A stretch of 64,000 nt of DNA from Maribacter sp044594925 (GTDB taxonomy: Bacteria > Bacteroidota > Bacteroidia > Flavobacteriales > Flavobacteriaceae). Made by a program: the position numbers and the translations under genes. Of the stretch, positions 1 to 8,877 are shown in pieces. Within the stretch, counting starts at the first letter, position 1. Every line of letters begins with the position of its first letter. Below the pieces are notes generated by a model. It was not told where the DNA came from. It did no database searches and was given only the letters and a program-made list of their open reading frames with translations. The DNA lies in assembly GCF_044594925.1 (NCBI RefSeq), contig NZ_CP138991.1, forward strand, positions 930,001 to 994,000. Direction: 5' to 3'.

Positions 1-597
1 ATGGAGGGTTTTGAGAAATTTAAGAAGGACAATTATGATATCTGTATTTTAGATGTAATGATGCCCTATAAAGATGGGTTTACTCTAGCTAGGGAAATAA
101 GGGAAAAGAATGAAAATGTTCCTATTGTCTTTTTAACTGCTAAAACCATGAAAGAAGATGTTCTTAAGGGTTATAAAGCAGGTGCCGATGATTATTTGAA
201 TAAACCATTCGACTCAGAAGTACTTTTGATGAAGCTTAAAGCAATACTTCAAAGAAAAGCATCTAACAGTCTGGCTGATAGTAAGAAATTTGAATTTACG
301 ATAGGAGGATTTCATCTTAATTCTAAATTGAGGTTTTTAAAGTATAAAGAAGAGGAGTCCATTAAATTATCACCAAAAGAAAATGAGCTTTTAAGACTCT
401 TAGCACTTCATGAGAATGATTTGATGCCTAGAGAATTAGCATTGACCAAGATTTGGAGAGATGATAATTACTTTACTTCAAGAAGTATGGACGTTTACAT
501 TGCCAAGCTTCGTAAATATTTAAAAAGAGATGATACCGTAGAAATTTTAAATATACATGGTGAAGGTTTCCGTCTGGTTATAAAGACCGAGGAATAA
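1..597 (+). CDS. OmpR/PhoB-family response regulator (5' partial)
   Basis: DNA-binding response regulator of a two-component system. The visible 198 residues begin inside the receiver domain: the phospho-acceptor Asp is at residue 18 (ILDVMMP), followed by the LTAKT switch residue and the conserved Lys in NKPFD. Residues about 95-195 form a winged-helix trans_reg_C domain ending in HGEGFRLV. About 35-45 residues of the first beta strand and acidic pocket are missing, so the ATG at base 1 is probably internal and the gene starts upstream of the window. The cognate kinase is not visible. It ends before a shared hairpin terminator facing a convergent gluconokinase gene. Confidence 0.88.
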   Translation: MEGFEKFKKDNYDICILDVMMPYKDGFTLAREIREKNENVPIVFLTAKTMKEDVLKGYKAGADDYLNKPFDSEVLLMKLKAILQRKASNSLADSKKFEFTIGGFHLNSKLRFLKYKEEESIKLSPKENELLRLLALHENDLMPRELALTKIWRDDNYFTSRSMDVYIAKLRKYLKRDDTVEILNIHGEGFRLVIKTEE

Positions 598-620
598 ATT
601 TTTGACATATCAATAAAATT

Positions 621-648
621 AAAAAGCACCTTGAAAAAGGTGCTTTTT
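621..648. terminator. Bidirectional intrinsic terminator
   Basis: A perfect 12-bp stem (621-632 pairing with 637-648) closes a GAAA loop, with A-rich and T-rich arms on the two sides, so it can terminate both the upstream response regulator and the convergent gluconokinase gene whose stop codon lies inside it. Confidence 0.85.
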
Positions 649-1141
649 AATTTTTTAGGAATTGAAGGGCATGTGTTACGATTTTTTCTGGAGTATTTGT
701 AATACTTATGGTAATCGCTTCTTTGGGAGGCTCCAGTGCTTCAAATTGTGATACTAATAGTTCCTTTGGCATAAAATGATCAGTACGTTGCTTAAGTCGC
801 TCGCTTATGGTTTCTAGATTTCCTTCGAGATATATAAAAACACAGCTTTTATCAAGTCCATTTTTAAGCGTAGTCCTATATTTCTCTTTTAGTGCAGAAC
901 AAACGATGACGGCACCAGACTGCCTATTTTCATGAGCTAACTGGTTTAAACTTTTCAACCAACCTTGTCTATCATCGTCGTTAAGAGGTTCACCGTTGGA
1001 CATTTTTTTAATATTGGCTTCAGGATGGTAATCGTCGCCATCATAAAATGTATAGCTTAGTGCTTTCGCTACCATTACTCCGACAGTAGATTTTCCAGAA
1101 CCCGAGACGCCCATGACATATATAATCTTGTATTTACTCAT
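647..1141 (-). CDS. gntK: Gluconokinase
   Basis: Cytosolic kinase phosphorylating D-gluconate to 6-phosphogluconate. The 164-residue length fits the GntK family. A Walker A loop GVSGSGKST occupies residues 11-19, followed by the family motif YDGDDYHPEANIKKMS with the substrate-binding acidic residues, and the CSALKEKYR region. It is the last gene of an overlapping minus-strand operon (start overlaps the end of miaA by 8 bp). No gluconate transporter or dehydratase is adjacent, so its place in this operon is probably translational coupling rather than a pathway cluster. Confidence 0.9.
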   Translation of the reverse strand: MSKYKIIYVMGVSGSGKSTVGVMVAKALSYTFYDGDDYHPEANIKKMSNGEPLNDDDRQGWLKSLNQLAHENRQSGAVIVCSALKEKYRTTLKNGLDKSCVFIYLEGNLETISERLKQRTDHFMPKELLVSQFEALEPPKEAITISITNTPEKIVTHALQFLKN

Positions 1142-2054
1142 GTTGTAAATTGGTTAATTCTTTTTTCACCAGTTCAAAAACGGTTTCTTTTTTATAATTA
1201 TGGGGAATCCATTTTATACGCTCTGTTTTTTTGAACCAAGTAAGCTGTCGTTTAGCAAATCTACGGGTGTTTTTTTTGATTTCAGAAATAGCAAATTCTA
1301 AATCCCAGTTTTTATCCAGGTATTGAAAGAGTTCCTTATATCCTACTGTTTGTAAGGCGTTCAGTTTGCTATAGGGTTGAAGTTTGGTTACTTCGTTTAA
1401 GAGTCCTTCTTCCATCATTATATCCACTCGAGTGTTTATACGCTCATAGATAATACTCCGTTCGGCATCAATACCAATAGATAAAACTTTGAAATCCCTT
1501 TGTTTTTGAGACGAATTTAAAAAACTAGAATATGGTTTTTCCGAGCTTATACAAACCTCTAAGGCACGGATAAGTCTGTGTGGGTTACCAATATCCACAT
1601 TGTTATAGTATTTTGAGTCCAGTTCTTTAAGTTTACTTTGAAGATATGTCAACCCAAAGGTCTCTAGGTCTTTGTTTAAACTAGCTCTTACACCCTCGGC
1701 TATTTTCGGGAATTCATCTAGCCCTTTGGTAATAGCGTTTACGTAAAGTCCGCTTCCTCCGACCAAGACTGCGATATCTTTTTTTTGAAATAAATCTTTG
1801 AGTTTTTCTATTCCTTCCCTTTCAAAATCACCCACAGAATAGGGTTCGGTTATACTTTTATTTTGAATAAAATGATGGGGTACTCGTGCCAATTCTTTAG
1901 CAGAAGGAACTGCGGTTCCTATGGTCATTTCTTTAAAGAATTGTCTAGAATCGGCAGAAATAATTTCCGTCTCAAAGTGTTCCGCCAATAAAATGGCCAA
2001 CTTGGTCTTTCCTATGGCTGTAGGACCAACAACCGATATTAAAACCTTATTCAT
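1134..2054 (-). CDS. miaA: tRNA dimethylallyltransferase
   Basis: Adds a dimethylallyl group to N6 of A37 in tRNAs that read UNN codons. The 306-residue protein shows the P-loop GPTAIGKT at residues 10-17, the ISADSRQFF motif that binds the tRNA substrate base, and the LVGGSGLYVNAI and FAKRQLTWFK motifs typical of MiaA. It overlaps the preceding ion-channel gene by 8 bp and the following gluconokinase gene by 8 bp, which points to one transcript with coupled translation. Confidence 0.95.
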   Translation of the reverse strand: MNKVLISVVGPTAIGKTKLAILLAEHFETEIISADSRQFFKEMTIGTAVPSAKELARVPHHFIQNKSITEPYSVGDFEREGIEKLKDLFQKKDIAVLVGGSGLYVNAITKGLDEFPKIAEGVRASLNKDLETFGLTYLQSKLKELDSKYYNNVDIGNPHRLIRALEVCISSEKPYSSFLNSSQKQRDFKVLSIGIDAERSIIYERINTRVDIMMEEGLLNEVTKLQPYSKLNALQTVGYKELFQYLDKNWDLEFAISEIKKNTRRFAKRQLTWFKKTERIKWIPHNYKKETVFELVKKELTNLQHE

Positions 2055-2913
2055 TTAGGAGGTTACCACAATTATAACAATGTTTTGCATCATCTCTATG
2101 CCGTTCTTTTGCACAGTAAGGGCATGCTTGCGTATTAAGATGTACATCAAAATTATCCGAAGCAACTGGTTTGTCTTCTTCTTTGTCTGCGTTATTTTTG
2201 GAAAATTCTACCGTAACGATACCCGTTGGTACCGCAATTATTCCATAACCTAAAATCATAATGATCGTTGCAATAAACTGACCCAGATTGGTTTGGGGAG
2301 CAATATCACCATAGCCCACGGTGGTTAGTGTTACAATGGTCCAATAAATACTTCTCGGAATACTGGTAAAACCTGCTTCGTCACTTTCTATGAGGTACAT
2401 AATGGTTCCCATAATCACGGAAAGAATTAATACGACATAGATAAATACCGCAATTTTGGTTCTACTTGCCTTAAGTGCTTTTTTAAGCTGTGAAGCCTCT
2501 CCGATAAACTGCACGAGTTTAAGAATCCGGAAAATACGGAGCATTCTGAATATCCTGAATGCCAGCAGTACTTGAGACCCTGCAAATATGTACGATAGAT
2601 ATAATGGGATGGTAGAAATAAAATCTATAATACCGTAAAAACTGAAAATATACTTGAAAGGTCTCTTAATGGATATAATCCTTGCGATATATTCTATAGT
2701 AAAAAAGATGGTTACCACCCACTCCAGTATAAGAAGCGTACGATGGTATTCCACGTCAATTTCTTTGACACTTTCTAGTAATATAAGAAGAACGCTTAGA
2801 AGTATGAGAAAGATAAGAATTAAATCGAACCATTTACCCATAGGAGTATCTGCCTCATAAATTATCTCATGAAGTCTATTCTTCCAATTACTCTGGTGCT
2901 TTTCGTTTTTCAA
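2047..2913 (-). CDS. Voltage-gated-type K+ channel with C-terminal zinc ribbon
   Basis: Ion transporter of the Kv superfamily, 288 residues with six membrane segments. An S4-like helix carries regularly spaced arginines (about residues 120-132, FRIFRMLRIFRILK). The pore has the K+ selectivity signature TVGYGD at residues 198-203. After the last helix the cytoplasmic tail ends in a four-cysteine zinc-ribbon-like module (CPYC about 20 residues from CYNC). It overlaps both neighbours in the operon: 8 bp with miaA and 4 bp with the exonuclease gene. The function of the zinc ribbon is unknown; it could be an assembly or sensing module. Confidence 0.88.
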   Translation of the reverse strand: MKNEKHQSNWKNRLHEIIYEADTPMGKWFDLILIFLILLSVLLILLESVKEIDVEYHRTLLILEWVVTIFFTIEYIARIISIKRPFKYIFSFYGIIDFISTIPLYLSYIFAGSQVLLAFRIFRMLRIFRILKLVQFIGEASQLKKALKASRTKIAVFIYVVLILSVIMGTIMYLIESDEAGFTSIPRSIYWTIVTLTTVGYGDIAPQTNLGQFIATIIMILGYGIIAVPTGIVTVEFSKNNADKEEDKPVASDNFDVHLNTQACPYCAKERHRDDAKHCYNCGNLLNE

Positions 2914-4283
2914 TTTTTAATGGTAATAGGTATGGTCTTTAGTATTCGTTTTTTTCTGAGATAGGACGCAATGATAAAATTAGCATTAGCAGTACCGTTC
3001 ATTGGGGTAATAATACTTTCTAAGATATGAATATTATTTATTTGATGGTTTAAATTATAATATCCAGTACCTACTAGCGAGCCATTTCTGATAAGAATAG
3101 CACTATTTTCCCCTACCTCACGGCCTTTGTCTACTAATATGACGTCATCTGAAGGTATACCATACTTCTTTAAGCCATCTTCTAATCTTTGATTATACGT
3201 AGACGGGCTTTCTTTTTGAATACATGCTCCAAAGCATTCCTCATCCATGTATTTAGCACAGTTTGTTTTTGCTTCGCTAAATCCATTAAGTTTATCACAA
3301 AGGTTGAACTCTTTTGTAATTTTAAAGAGATGGTTTTTTGCGCTAAAGGCACCATTGAATAATCCTACTTTGTCTGTACAATTGGACAAATTTGAAACTT
3401 CCAACTGGTAATACCCATCTTCATTTTTAGTTTTACACAGGGCGTGAGAAAACATGCGCTTCCGCGGCACATTGTTATACTTTGGCTTATTTTTAAGCAA
3501 TTCTTGGTGTTCCTTAAGCAAAGCGACCAATTCGCTTCCCGTTTTTTCAAAGCTTACTTTTTTAGTATCCTTCGCCAATTTTCTGGAACGCGTGCCATTC
3601 TTGGTAAATAGCTGATTCACTTTCTTTTTTATATCGGTACTCTTGCTAAGGTAAATGATATCACCGTCTTTGTTATGCATATAGAATACCCCAGTCTCAT
3701 TAGGTAAACTTTGCACCATATCCAATTGTTTTTCAGATAGTTCTCCGTGTGCCTCTTTTCTTATAACCTCTTGGATAATGGTCTTTTCCGTGTCCTTGGC
3801 AAGTAGTAGTTTAAAGAGTTGTACAGTGGCAAGAGCATCACCGTTTGCACGGTGTCTATCACTTACTGGGATTCCTAAAGAACGAACCAGTTTGCCTAAA
3901 CTATAGGATTCTGCATCGGGCAATAATTTTTTAGATAAGTCTACTGTGCATAGGGTTTTACGTTCATAATTATAGCCCAATCTTCTAAATTCTGTCCGTA
4001 GGATACGATAGTCAAATTGGGCATTATGCGCAACGATTACGGCATCTTGGGAAATTTCTACGATACGTTTTGCAACTTCATGAAATTTAGGAGCTGTTCT
4101 GAGCATTTTATTGTTAATACCCGTAAGGTTAACAACAAAGGGTTGAATTTCTTTTTCTGGATTCACTAAGCTAATAAAAGTATCCACCACGTTGTGTCCG
4201 TCGAACTTATGAATCGCAATTTCGGTAATACCTTCCTCATTGAATTTGCCACCAGTCGTTTCAATATCCAGTATTACGTACAT
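2910..4283 (-). CDS. DEDDh exonuclease / UvrC-type GIY-YIG fusion protein
   Basis: Residues 1-165 are a DnaQ-like 3'-5' exonuclease with the complete DEDDh set: D6 and E8 (LDIETTG), D91 (HNAQFDYR), H144 and D149 (HRANGDAL). Residues about 196-270 resemble the GIY-YIG nuclease domain of UvrC/Cho (GVFY at 198-201). The second half of that motif reads YLSKS rather than YIGKA and the usual arginine is lysine, so nuclease activity of this domain is uncertain. A cysteine-containing C-terminal region follows. The architecture suggests a role in DNA repair. It heads the overlapping operon with the K+ channel, miaA and gntK. Confidence 0.82.
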   Translation of the reverse strand: MYVILDIETTGGKFNEEGITEIAIHKFDGHNVVDTFISLVNPEKEIQPFVVNLTGINNKMLRTAPKFHEVAKRIVEISQDAVIVAHNAQFDYRILRTEFRRLGYNYERKTLCTVDLSKKLLPDAESYSLGKLVRSLGIPVSDRHRANGDALATVQLFKLLLAKDTEKTIIQEVIRKEAHGELSEKQLDMVQSLPNETGVFYMHNKDGDIIYLSKSTDIKKKVNQLFTKNGTRSRKLAKDTKKVSFEKTGSELVALLKEHQELLKNKPKYNNVPRKRMFSHALCKTKNEDGYYQLEVSNLSNCTDKVGLFNGAFSAKNHLFKITKEFNLCDKLNGFSEAKTNCAKYMDEECFGACIQKESPSTYNQRLEDGLKKYGIPSDDVILVDKGREVGENSAILIRNGSLVGTGYYNLNHQINNIHILESIITPMNGTANANFIIASYLRKKRILKTIPITIKN

Positions 4284-4322
4284 GTATTTCTTTAATAATT
4301 AAAATGAAAATTACGTTCAAAA

Positions 4323-4982
4323 CTAGGAATAGTTTCTGGCGCCAAAGATACTACTTCCTATGCGTACCATGTTGCTGCCTTCTGCTATGGCTATTTGATA
4401 GTCTCCGCTCATACCCATGGACAAAATTTTAAGTCCGTCTAGATTGGACTTTAACTTTTGAAACAGGTTATGTAAGGTGTTGAACTCCTTTTTGACTTGA
4501 TTTTTATCATCAGTAAAGGTTGCCATGCCCATGAGCCCTTGAACTTCAATATTTTTTAATTCTAAAAACGCTTGGTCCTGGATCATTTCTACTAATTCGT
4601 TTTCATCAAACCCAAACTTTGTTTCTTCTTCCGCGATGTGTACCTGCAATAAACAAGAGATTTTTCTATCGTTCTTTTTTCCTTGTTTGTTTATCTCCTT
4701 TAATAATTTTAGGCTATCCACTCCATGAATTAAGGAAACAAAACTAGCCATATACTTCACTTTATTCCGCTGCACATGACCAATCATGTGCCATTGAATA
4801 TCCTTTGGTAGCTCTTCCCATTTACGGGTCATTTCCTGAACCTTGTTTTCACCAAAAACTCGTTGTCCTGCATCATAAGCCTCTTGTAGATCTGAGTTTG
4901 GTTTTGTTTTGGACACGGCCACTAAGGTTACGTGTTCAGGAAGTGTTTTTTTTATTTTCGTTAGCTTTTTTTCAATTGACAT
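4323..4982 (-). CDS. YggS/PLPBP-family pyridoxal phosphate-binding protein
   Basis: Small cytosolic PLP-binding protein of the alanine-racemase-like fold that helps maintain vitamin B6 and amino acid balance. The 219 residues match the family length. The PLP lysine lies in LVAVSKTKP (K26), and the family motifs FGENKVQE, WHMIGHVQRNK and the C-terminal MGMSGDYQIAIAEGSNMVRIGSSIFG, which binds the phosphate, are intact. It sits 10 bp downstream of the DUF1015 gene on the same strand and is probably cotranscribed. Confidence 0.92.
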   Translation of the reverse strand: MSIEKKLTKIKKTLPEHVTLVAVSKTKPNSDLQEAYDAGQRVFGENKVQEMTRKWEELPKDIQWHMIGHVQRNKVKYMASFVSLIHGVDSLKLLKEINKQGKKNDRKISCLLQVHIAEEETKFGFDENELVEMIQDQAFLELKNIEVQGLMGMATFTDDKNQVKKEFNTLHNLFQKLKSNLDGLKILSMGMSGDYQIAIAEGSNMVRIGSSIFGARNYS

Positions 4983-4991
4983 ACGTTTGTA

Positions 4992-6221
4992 TTATAGTTC
5001 GTAGATGGCCATACCACTTCTGAGTTTGGGCTCTATGTAGGTGCTTTTGGGAGGCATAACAAGACCGGCATCGGCAATTTGCTTTATTTCTGTTATGGTA
5101 ACGGGAAGCATACTAAAACCGACTTTAAAGGTCTGGGCATCAATTTCATCTTTCATACGGATGATATTGTGTTTGCCATAACCATACGTAATACGCTCAT
5201 CATTACGCAAATCTGAAATACCTAAAATAGGCTGTAATATTGTTTTGTAAAGAATTTGAGTGTCTAGCTCGCTTAGGACATCCGTAAAATTATATACTTT
5301 CTTCCGTAAATAAAGGGAATAAAATTCACCGTCTAAATACATACTAAAATGATGTTTCTTGGTAGGTCTGTATAAAATGGCACCTTTATTTTCTATTCTA
5401 AAGTAAGTATCTAAACGAATAAGAAACTCTTCCTTTGAGAATCCGTTTAAATCTTTGACCATTCTATTAAATTCGAATATCTGTATTTCTGATTCCGGAA
5501 TGAGGTAACTCATAAAATAATCGGAAGCTTTCGAATCTTCTTTGTTTTTAGCGCGCATCATTTTGGATAACAGATTAGATGATGCGCTTCTATGATGGCC
5601 GTCAGCGATATATAAACTATCTATGTGTTTAAAAAAATCTTGTATTTGTGCAGTAACTTGTTCATTGGAAATTACCCACAATCTATGTGTTGCCTTATCG
5701 GTAGTGGTAAAATGGTATTCAGGAGTTTTTCTCTTTTCTTGGGCTAGTAGTTCGCTTATGACTTTATTATTCTTATAAGTCATTAAAACGGGTTCTGCAT
5801 TGAACTTTACCGTGCTTAAATAATTTGCGAATAACCGTTCCCTTCGTTTTATGGTGTCTTCGTGTTTCTTAATAATGTTATTCCGGTAATCCGCCACTGA
5901 TGTAGCACAAAACAAGCCGCTACATTTTAATCCGTTCTGTTCAATTTCATAAAGATAAAAACCTGCTGCGCTATCTTTTTTGAGAATATCATCTTCTAAA
6001 AACTCTAAATATCTATTATGTACCAAAGAAAACCGTGCTGTTCCCGTAACTTCTTTATCAAACTTATAACCTGGATTTATAATATGTAAAAAAGAAAATG
6101 GATTAAATTTTAGGTTGGCATTCAATTCTTTTTTCGAATATTCCTGATAAGACCTCGAGACTACAAAAGGAGCCTTGTCCTTTGCAGGTCGTATCGCCTT
6201 AAATGGTTTAACGGTTGCCAT
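4992..6221 (-). CDS. DUF1015 family protein
   Basis: Conserved protein of 409 residues, starting with the typical VKPFKAIRPAKDKA segment and containing IADGHHRSAS near residue 205, both hallmarks of DUF1015. The molecular function is not established; in many bacteria the family lies near serine or hydroxy-acid metabolism genes. Here its start is directly adjacent to the end of the 3-hydroxybutyryl-CoA dehydrogenase gene and it precedes the YggS-like gene, so it is likely part of one operon. No signal peptide or membrane segment is seen. Confidence 0.85.
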   Translation of the reverse strand: MATVKPFKAIRPAKDKAPFVVSRSYQEYSKKELNANLKFNPFSFLHIINPGYKFDKEVTGTARFSLVHNRYLEFLEDDILKKDSAAGFYLYEIEQNGLKCSGLFCATSVADYRNNIIKKHEDTIKRRERLFANYLSTVKFNAEPVLMTYKNNKVISELLAQEKRKTPEYHFTTTDKATHRLWVISNEQVTAQIQDFFKHIDSLYIADGHHRSASSNLLSKMMRAKNKEDSKASDYFMSYLIPESEIQIFEFNRMVKDLNGFSKEEFLIRLDTYFRIENKGAILYRPTKKHHFSMYLDGEFYSLYLRKKVYNFTDVLSELDTQILYKTILQPILGISDLRNDERITYGYGKHNIIRMKDEIDAQTFKVGFSMLPVTITEIKQIADAGLVMPPKSTYIEPKLRSGMAIYEL

Positions 6222-7115
6222 TTATTTTTTTGTAAACTGATTGGAAACTACTTCAGCTTTTCTACTGGTAGTATAATCATAAAAGCCTTCTCCGGATTTT
6301 ACACCTAATTTTCCTGCGGTAACCATATTAACCAAGAGGGGAGACGGTGCATACTTTGGATTTTTAAACCCATCGTACATAACGTTTAAAATGGATAAGC
6401 AGACATCTAATCCAATAAAATCCGCTAATTGTAATGGCCCCATAGGATGCGCCATACCCAATTTCATAACCGTATCAATCTCGGATACTCCTGCCACGCC
6501 ATGATGTAAGGTTTCTATTGCCTCATTTATCATAGGCATTAAAATACGGTTAGCTACAAATCCTGGGTAATCGTTTACTTCGGTGGGGGTTTTTCCTAAT
6601 TGTCCAGAAAGTGCCATGACGGCATTTGTAGTTGCGTCAGAAGTGCTATAACCCCTTATGATTTCTACCAGTTTCATTATCGGTACTGGATTCATAAAAT
6701 GCATTCCGATTACAGATTCTGGCCTTTTAGTAACAGCGGCAATCTGTGTGATGGATATAGATGATGTATTAGTAGCTAAAATGGTGTTTTCTGCACATTC
6801 CCTATCCAATTCCTTAAAAATTTTAAGCTTAAGCTCTATATTTTCCGTGGCCGCTTCTACGACCAATTCGGTATGCTGCACGCCTTTTCCTAAGCTTGTG
6901 AAAAGCGTAATATTGGCAATTGTTTTCGCCTTGTCCGCCTCCGTAATTTTTTCCTTGGCGACCATTCTATCCAAATTCCTAGAAATGGTAGCTAGACCTT
7001 TATCCAAGGCTTCCTGCGAAACATCAATTAAATGCACATGGAATCCGTTTTGTGCAAATACATGGGCAATACCGTTTCCCATAGTACCTGCGCCGATAAC
7101 AGCTATATTTTTCAT
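6222..7115 (-). CDS. 3-hydroxybutyryl-CoA dehydrogenase
   Basis: NAD(P)-dependent oxidoreductase interconverting 3-hydroxyacyl-CoA and acetoacyl-CoA. The 297-residue length fits the stand-alone short enzyme. The Rossmann motif VIGAGTMGNGIA is at residues 5-16; catalytic-region motifs include NTSSISITQIA, GMHFMNPVPIMKLVEII (catalytic His) and PGFVANRILMPMINEA, and the C-terminal HPMGPLQLADFIGLD. The start overlaps the stop of the Gfo/Idh/MocA gene by 4 bp (ATGA). Confidence 0.93.
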   Translation of the reverse strand: MKNIAVIGAGTMGNGIAHVFAQNGFHVHLIDVSQEALDKGLATISRNLDRMVAKEKITEADKAKTIANITLFTSLGKGVQHTELVVEAATENIELKLKIFKELDRECAENTILATNTSSISITQIAAVTKRPESVIGMHFMNPVPIMKLVEIIRGYSTSDATTNAVMALSGQLGKTPTEVNDYPGFVANRILMPMINEAIETLHHGVAGVSEIDTVMKLGMAHPMGPLQLADFIGLDVCLSILNVMYDGFKNPKYAPSPLLVNMVTAGKLGVKSGEGFYDYTTSRKAEVVSNQFTKK

Positions 7116-8086
7116 AATTTTTTGGTGTCAAAAGATTCAATAATCTGTAAGGCTACTTTTAAAGCTTGTGTTCCTTGTTTTAGACTAACAACAGGGGTTG
7201 TATTATTATTTATAGCAGCTGCAAACGAGTCCAATTCGTCTAAAATAGCATTGTTTGCTTCGATAGTTGGATTTTCAAAGTAAATCTGTTTTTTTAAGCC
7301 TTCCGCATTTTGTAGCACCATATCAAATTCTCCAGGTGTTTCCGGGGCATCTTTCATTTTAACCACTTCTACCTTTTTCTCTAGAAAGTCTACCGAGATA
7401 TAGGCGTCTTTCTGAAAGAAACGCGATTTACGCATATTCTTTAAAGAGATTCTACTCGCCGTTAAATTCGCGACACACCCATTCTTGAACGCTATTCTGG
7501 CATTGGCAATATCAGGTGATTTACTAATGACGGACACGCCACTAGCGTTAATCTGTTTCACTTCGGAGTTTACAACGCTTAGGATAGCATCTATATCGTG
7601 AATCATGAGGTCTAGTACAACAGGCACATCCGTTCCTCTGGGATTAAATTCCGCCAAACGATGTGTTTCAATGAACATGGGGTCTTTAATGGCCTCTTTT
7701 ACAGCGGTAAATGCAGGATTGAAACGTTCAACATGGCCTACTTGACCTTTTATATGATGTTTTTCTTCCAGTTCTAAAAGATGCTCAGCTTCCTTGCAGG
7801 TGGTAGTGATAGGTTTCTCAATAAATATATGCTTTCCTTTTTCTATGGCTTTTTTGGCGCAATCATAGTGCGAAAGGGTCGGCGTAACGATATCGATAAC
7901 ATCAACAGCATCGATTAAATCGTTCATATTCTCAAAATAGGTATAGCCAAATTCATCGGCTACAGCCTTACCGTTTATGAGGTCTGCATCGTAAAAACCT
8001 ATCAATTCATATTCTTCAGATTGATTTAGCAAACGAAGATGAATTTTACCCAAATGTCCTGCTCCTAAAACACCAACTTTCAGCAT
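7112..8086 (-). CDS. Gfo/Idh/MocA-family oxidoreductase
   Basis: NAD(P)-dependent sugar-type dehydrogenase. The N-terminal Rossmann fold carries VGVLGAGHLGKIHL, then the family motif EKPITTT with the conserved lysine, and a C-terminal alpha/beta domain with HDIDAILSV. The ATG at 8086 is preferred to an in-frame TTG at 8104 because an AAAAGGA ribosome-binding sequence lies just upstream of the ATG and the protein then starts with the expected MLKVGVLGAG. The substrate cannot be predicted. First gene of the minus-strand run ending with the YggS-like gene. Confidence 0.85.
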   Translation of the reverse strand: MLKVGVLGAGHLGKIHLRLLNQSEEYELIGFYDADLINGKAVADEFGYTYFENMNDLIDAVDVIDIVTPTLSHYDCAKKAIEKGKHIFIEKPITTTCKEAEHLLELEEKHHIKGQVGHVERFNPAFTAVKEAIKDPMFIETHRLAEFNPRGTDVPVVLDLMIHDIDAILSVVNSEVKQINASGVSVISKSPDIANARIAFKNGCVANLTASRISLKNMRKSRFFQKDAYISVDFLEKKVEVVKMKDAPETPGEFDMVLQNAEGLKKQIYFENPTIEANNAILDELDSFAAAINNNTTPVVSLKQGTQALKVALQIIESFDTKKL

Positions 8087-8205
8087 ATTTTTCCTTTTTA
8101 TCAAAAATAAGCATACTTTGAGAAGATGTCTTTAATAGTCTTTTCAAATTTGCGGATTACTTGGAAGTTTTTTAAAACTTCTTCTTAAAGAAAAAGGAAC
8201 TTTGC

Positions 8206-8213
8206 TAACTTTG
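8206..8213 (+). promoter_or_regulatory. TAnnTTTG -7 promoter element for pcm
   Basis: TAACTTTG matches the Bacteroidota -7 consensus and lies 20 nt before the TTG start of pcm. An 8-bp perfect inverted repeat GAAGTTTT-TT-AAAACTTC (8164-8181) lies just upstream and might be an operator. No clear -33 TTTG is present at the ideal spacing. Confidence 0.5.
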
Positions 8214-8232
8214 ATTTTCAAACCAACCACCA

Positions 8233-8874
8233 TTGAAAGATACCTTAAAACATAGGGGAATGCGGAATCAGCTCGCGGAAGTGCTGATATCCAAAGGAAT
8301 AACGGATAAAGTTGTATTAAACGCGATACGTGACATTCCTAGACATTTGTTTATGGACAGTAGTTTTGAAGGACACGCGTACCAAGACAAGGCTTTTCCC
8401 ATTGCAGCTAACCAAACTATTTCTCAACCATACACGGTTGCTTTTCAAACACAACTTTTAGAGCTGAAACCTAATGAAACAGTTTTGGAAATAGGGACGG
8501 GGAGCGGTTACCAGACCGCTGTGCTATTAAAGTGTAAGGCTAAAGTCTTTACCATTGAAAGACAATTAGAGCTCTTCAAAAAAACAAGTCTTTTCTTTAA
8601 GAAAATGGGCTATCGACCTAAAAAATTTATTTTTGGCGATGGTTATAAGGGACTTCCGGAGAATGCTCCTTTTGACAAGATAATCGTAACCGCCGGGGCT
8701 CCAGAAGTGCCAAAAGCCTTGCTCTCACAATTAAAAGTAGGAGGTAGACTCGTTATACCAGTGGGTTTTGAAGAGCAAATAATGACACTTTATATTCGTG
8801 CAACGGCCAAAGAATTTGAGAAGAGCGAGTATGGTTCTTTTAAATTTGTTCCCTTACTAGAGGACAAGAATTGA
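8233..8874 (+). CDS. pcm: Protein-L-isoaspartate O-methyltransferase
   Basis: Repairs damaged proteins by methylating isoaspartyl residues with S-adenosylmethionine. The 213-residue protein has the PCMT signatures: IPRHLFMD, the substrate loop ISQPYTVAFQTQ, SAM-binding motif I VLEIGTGSGYQTAVL (about residues 80-94), and DKIIVTAGAPEVP. It begins at a TTG codon: the residues before the first internal ATG (residue 10) include the conserved KHRGMRNQL, so the longer form is preferred. Transcribed divergently from the oxidoreductase and convergent with smpB, whose stop is 4 bp away. Confidence 0.92.
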   Translation: MKDTLKHRGMRNQLAEVLISKGITDKVVLNAIRDIPRHLFMDSSFEGHAYQDKAFPIAANQTISQPYTVAFQTQLLELKPNETVLEIGTGSGYQTAVLLKCKAKVFTIERQLELFKKTSLFFKKMGYRPKKFIFGDGYKGLPENAPFDKIIVTAGAPEVPKALLSQLKVGGRLVIPVGFEEQIMTLYIRATAKEFEKSEYGSFKFVPLLEDKN

Positions 8875-8877
8875 GAT

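Noticed and set aside
6658..7143. 161-residue plus-strand ORF
   Set aside because: Antisense to the well-supported 3-hydroxybutyryl-CoA dehydrogenase gene.
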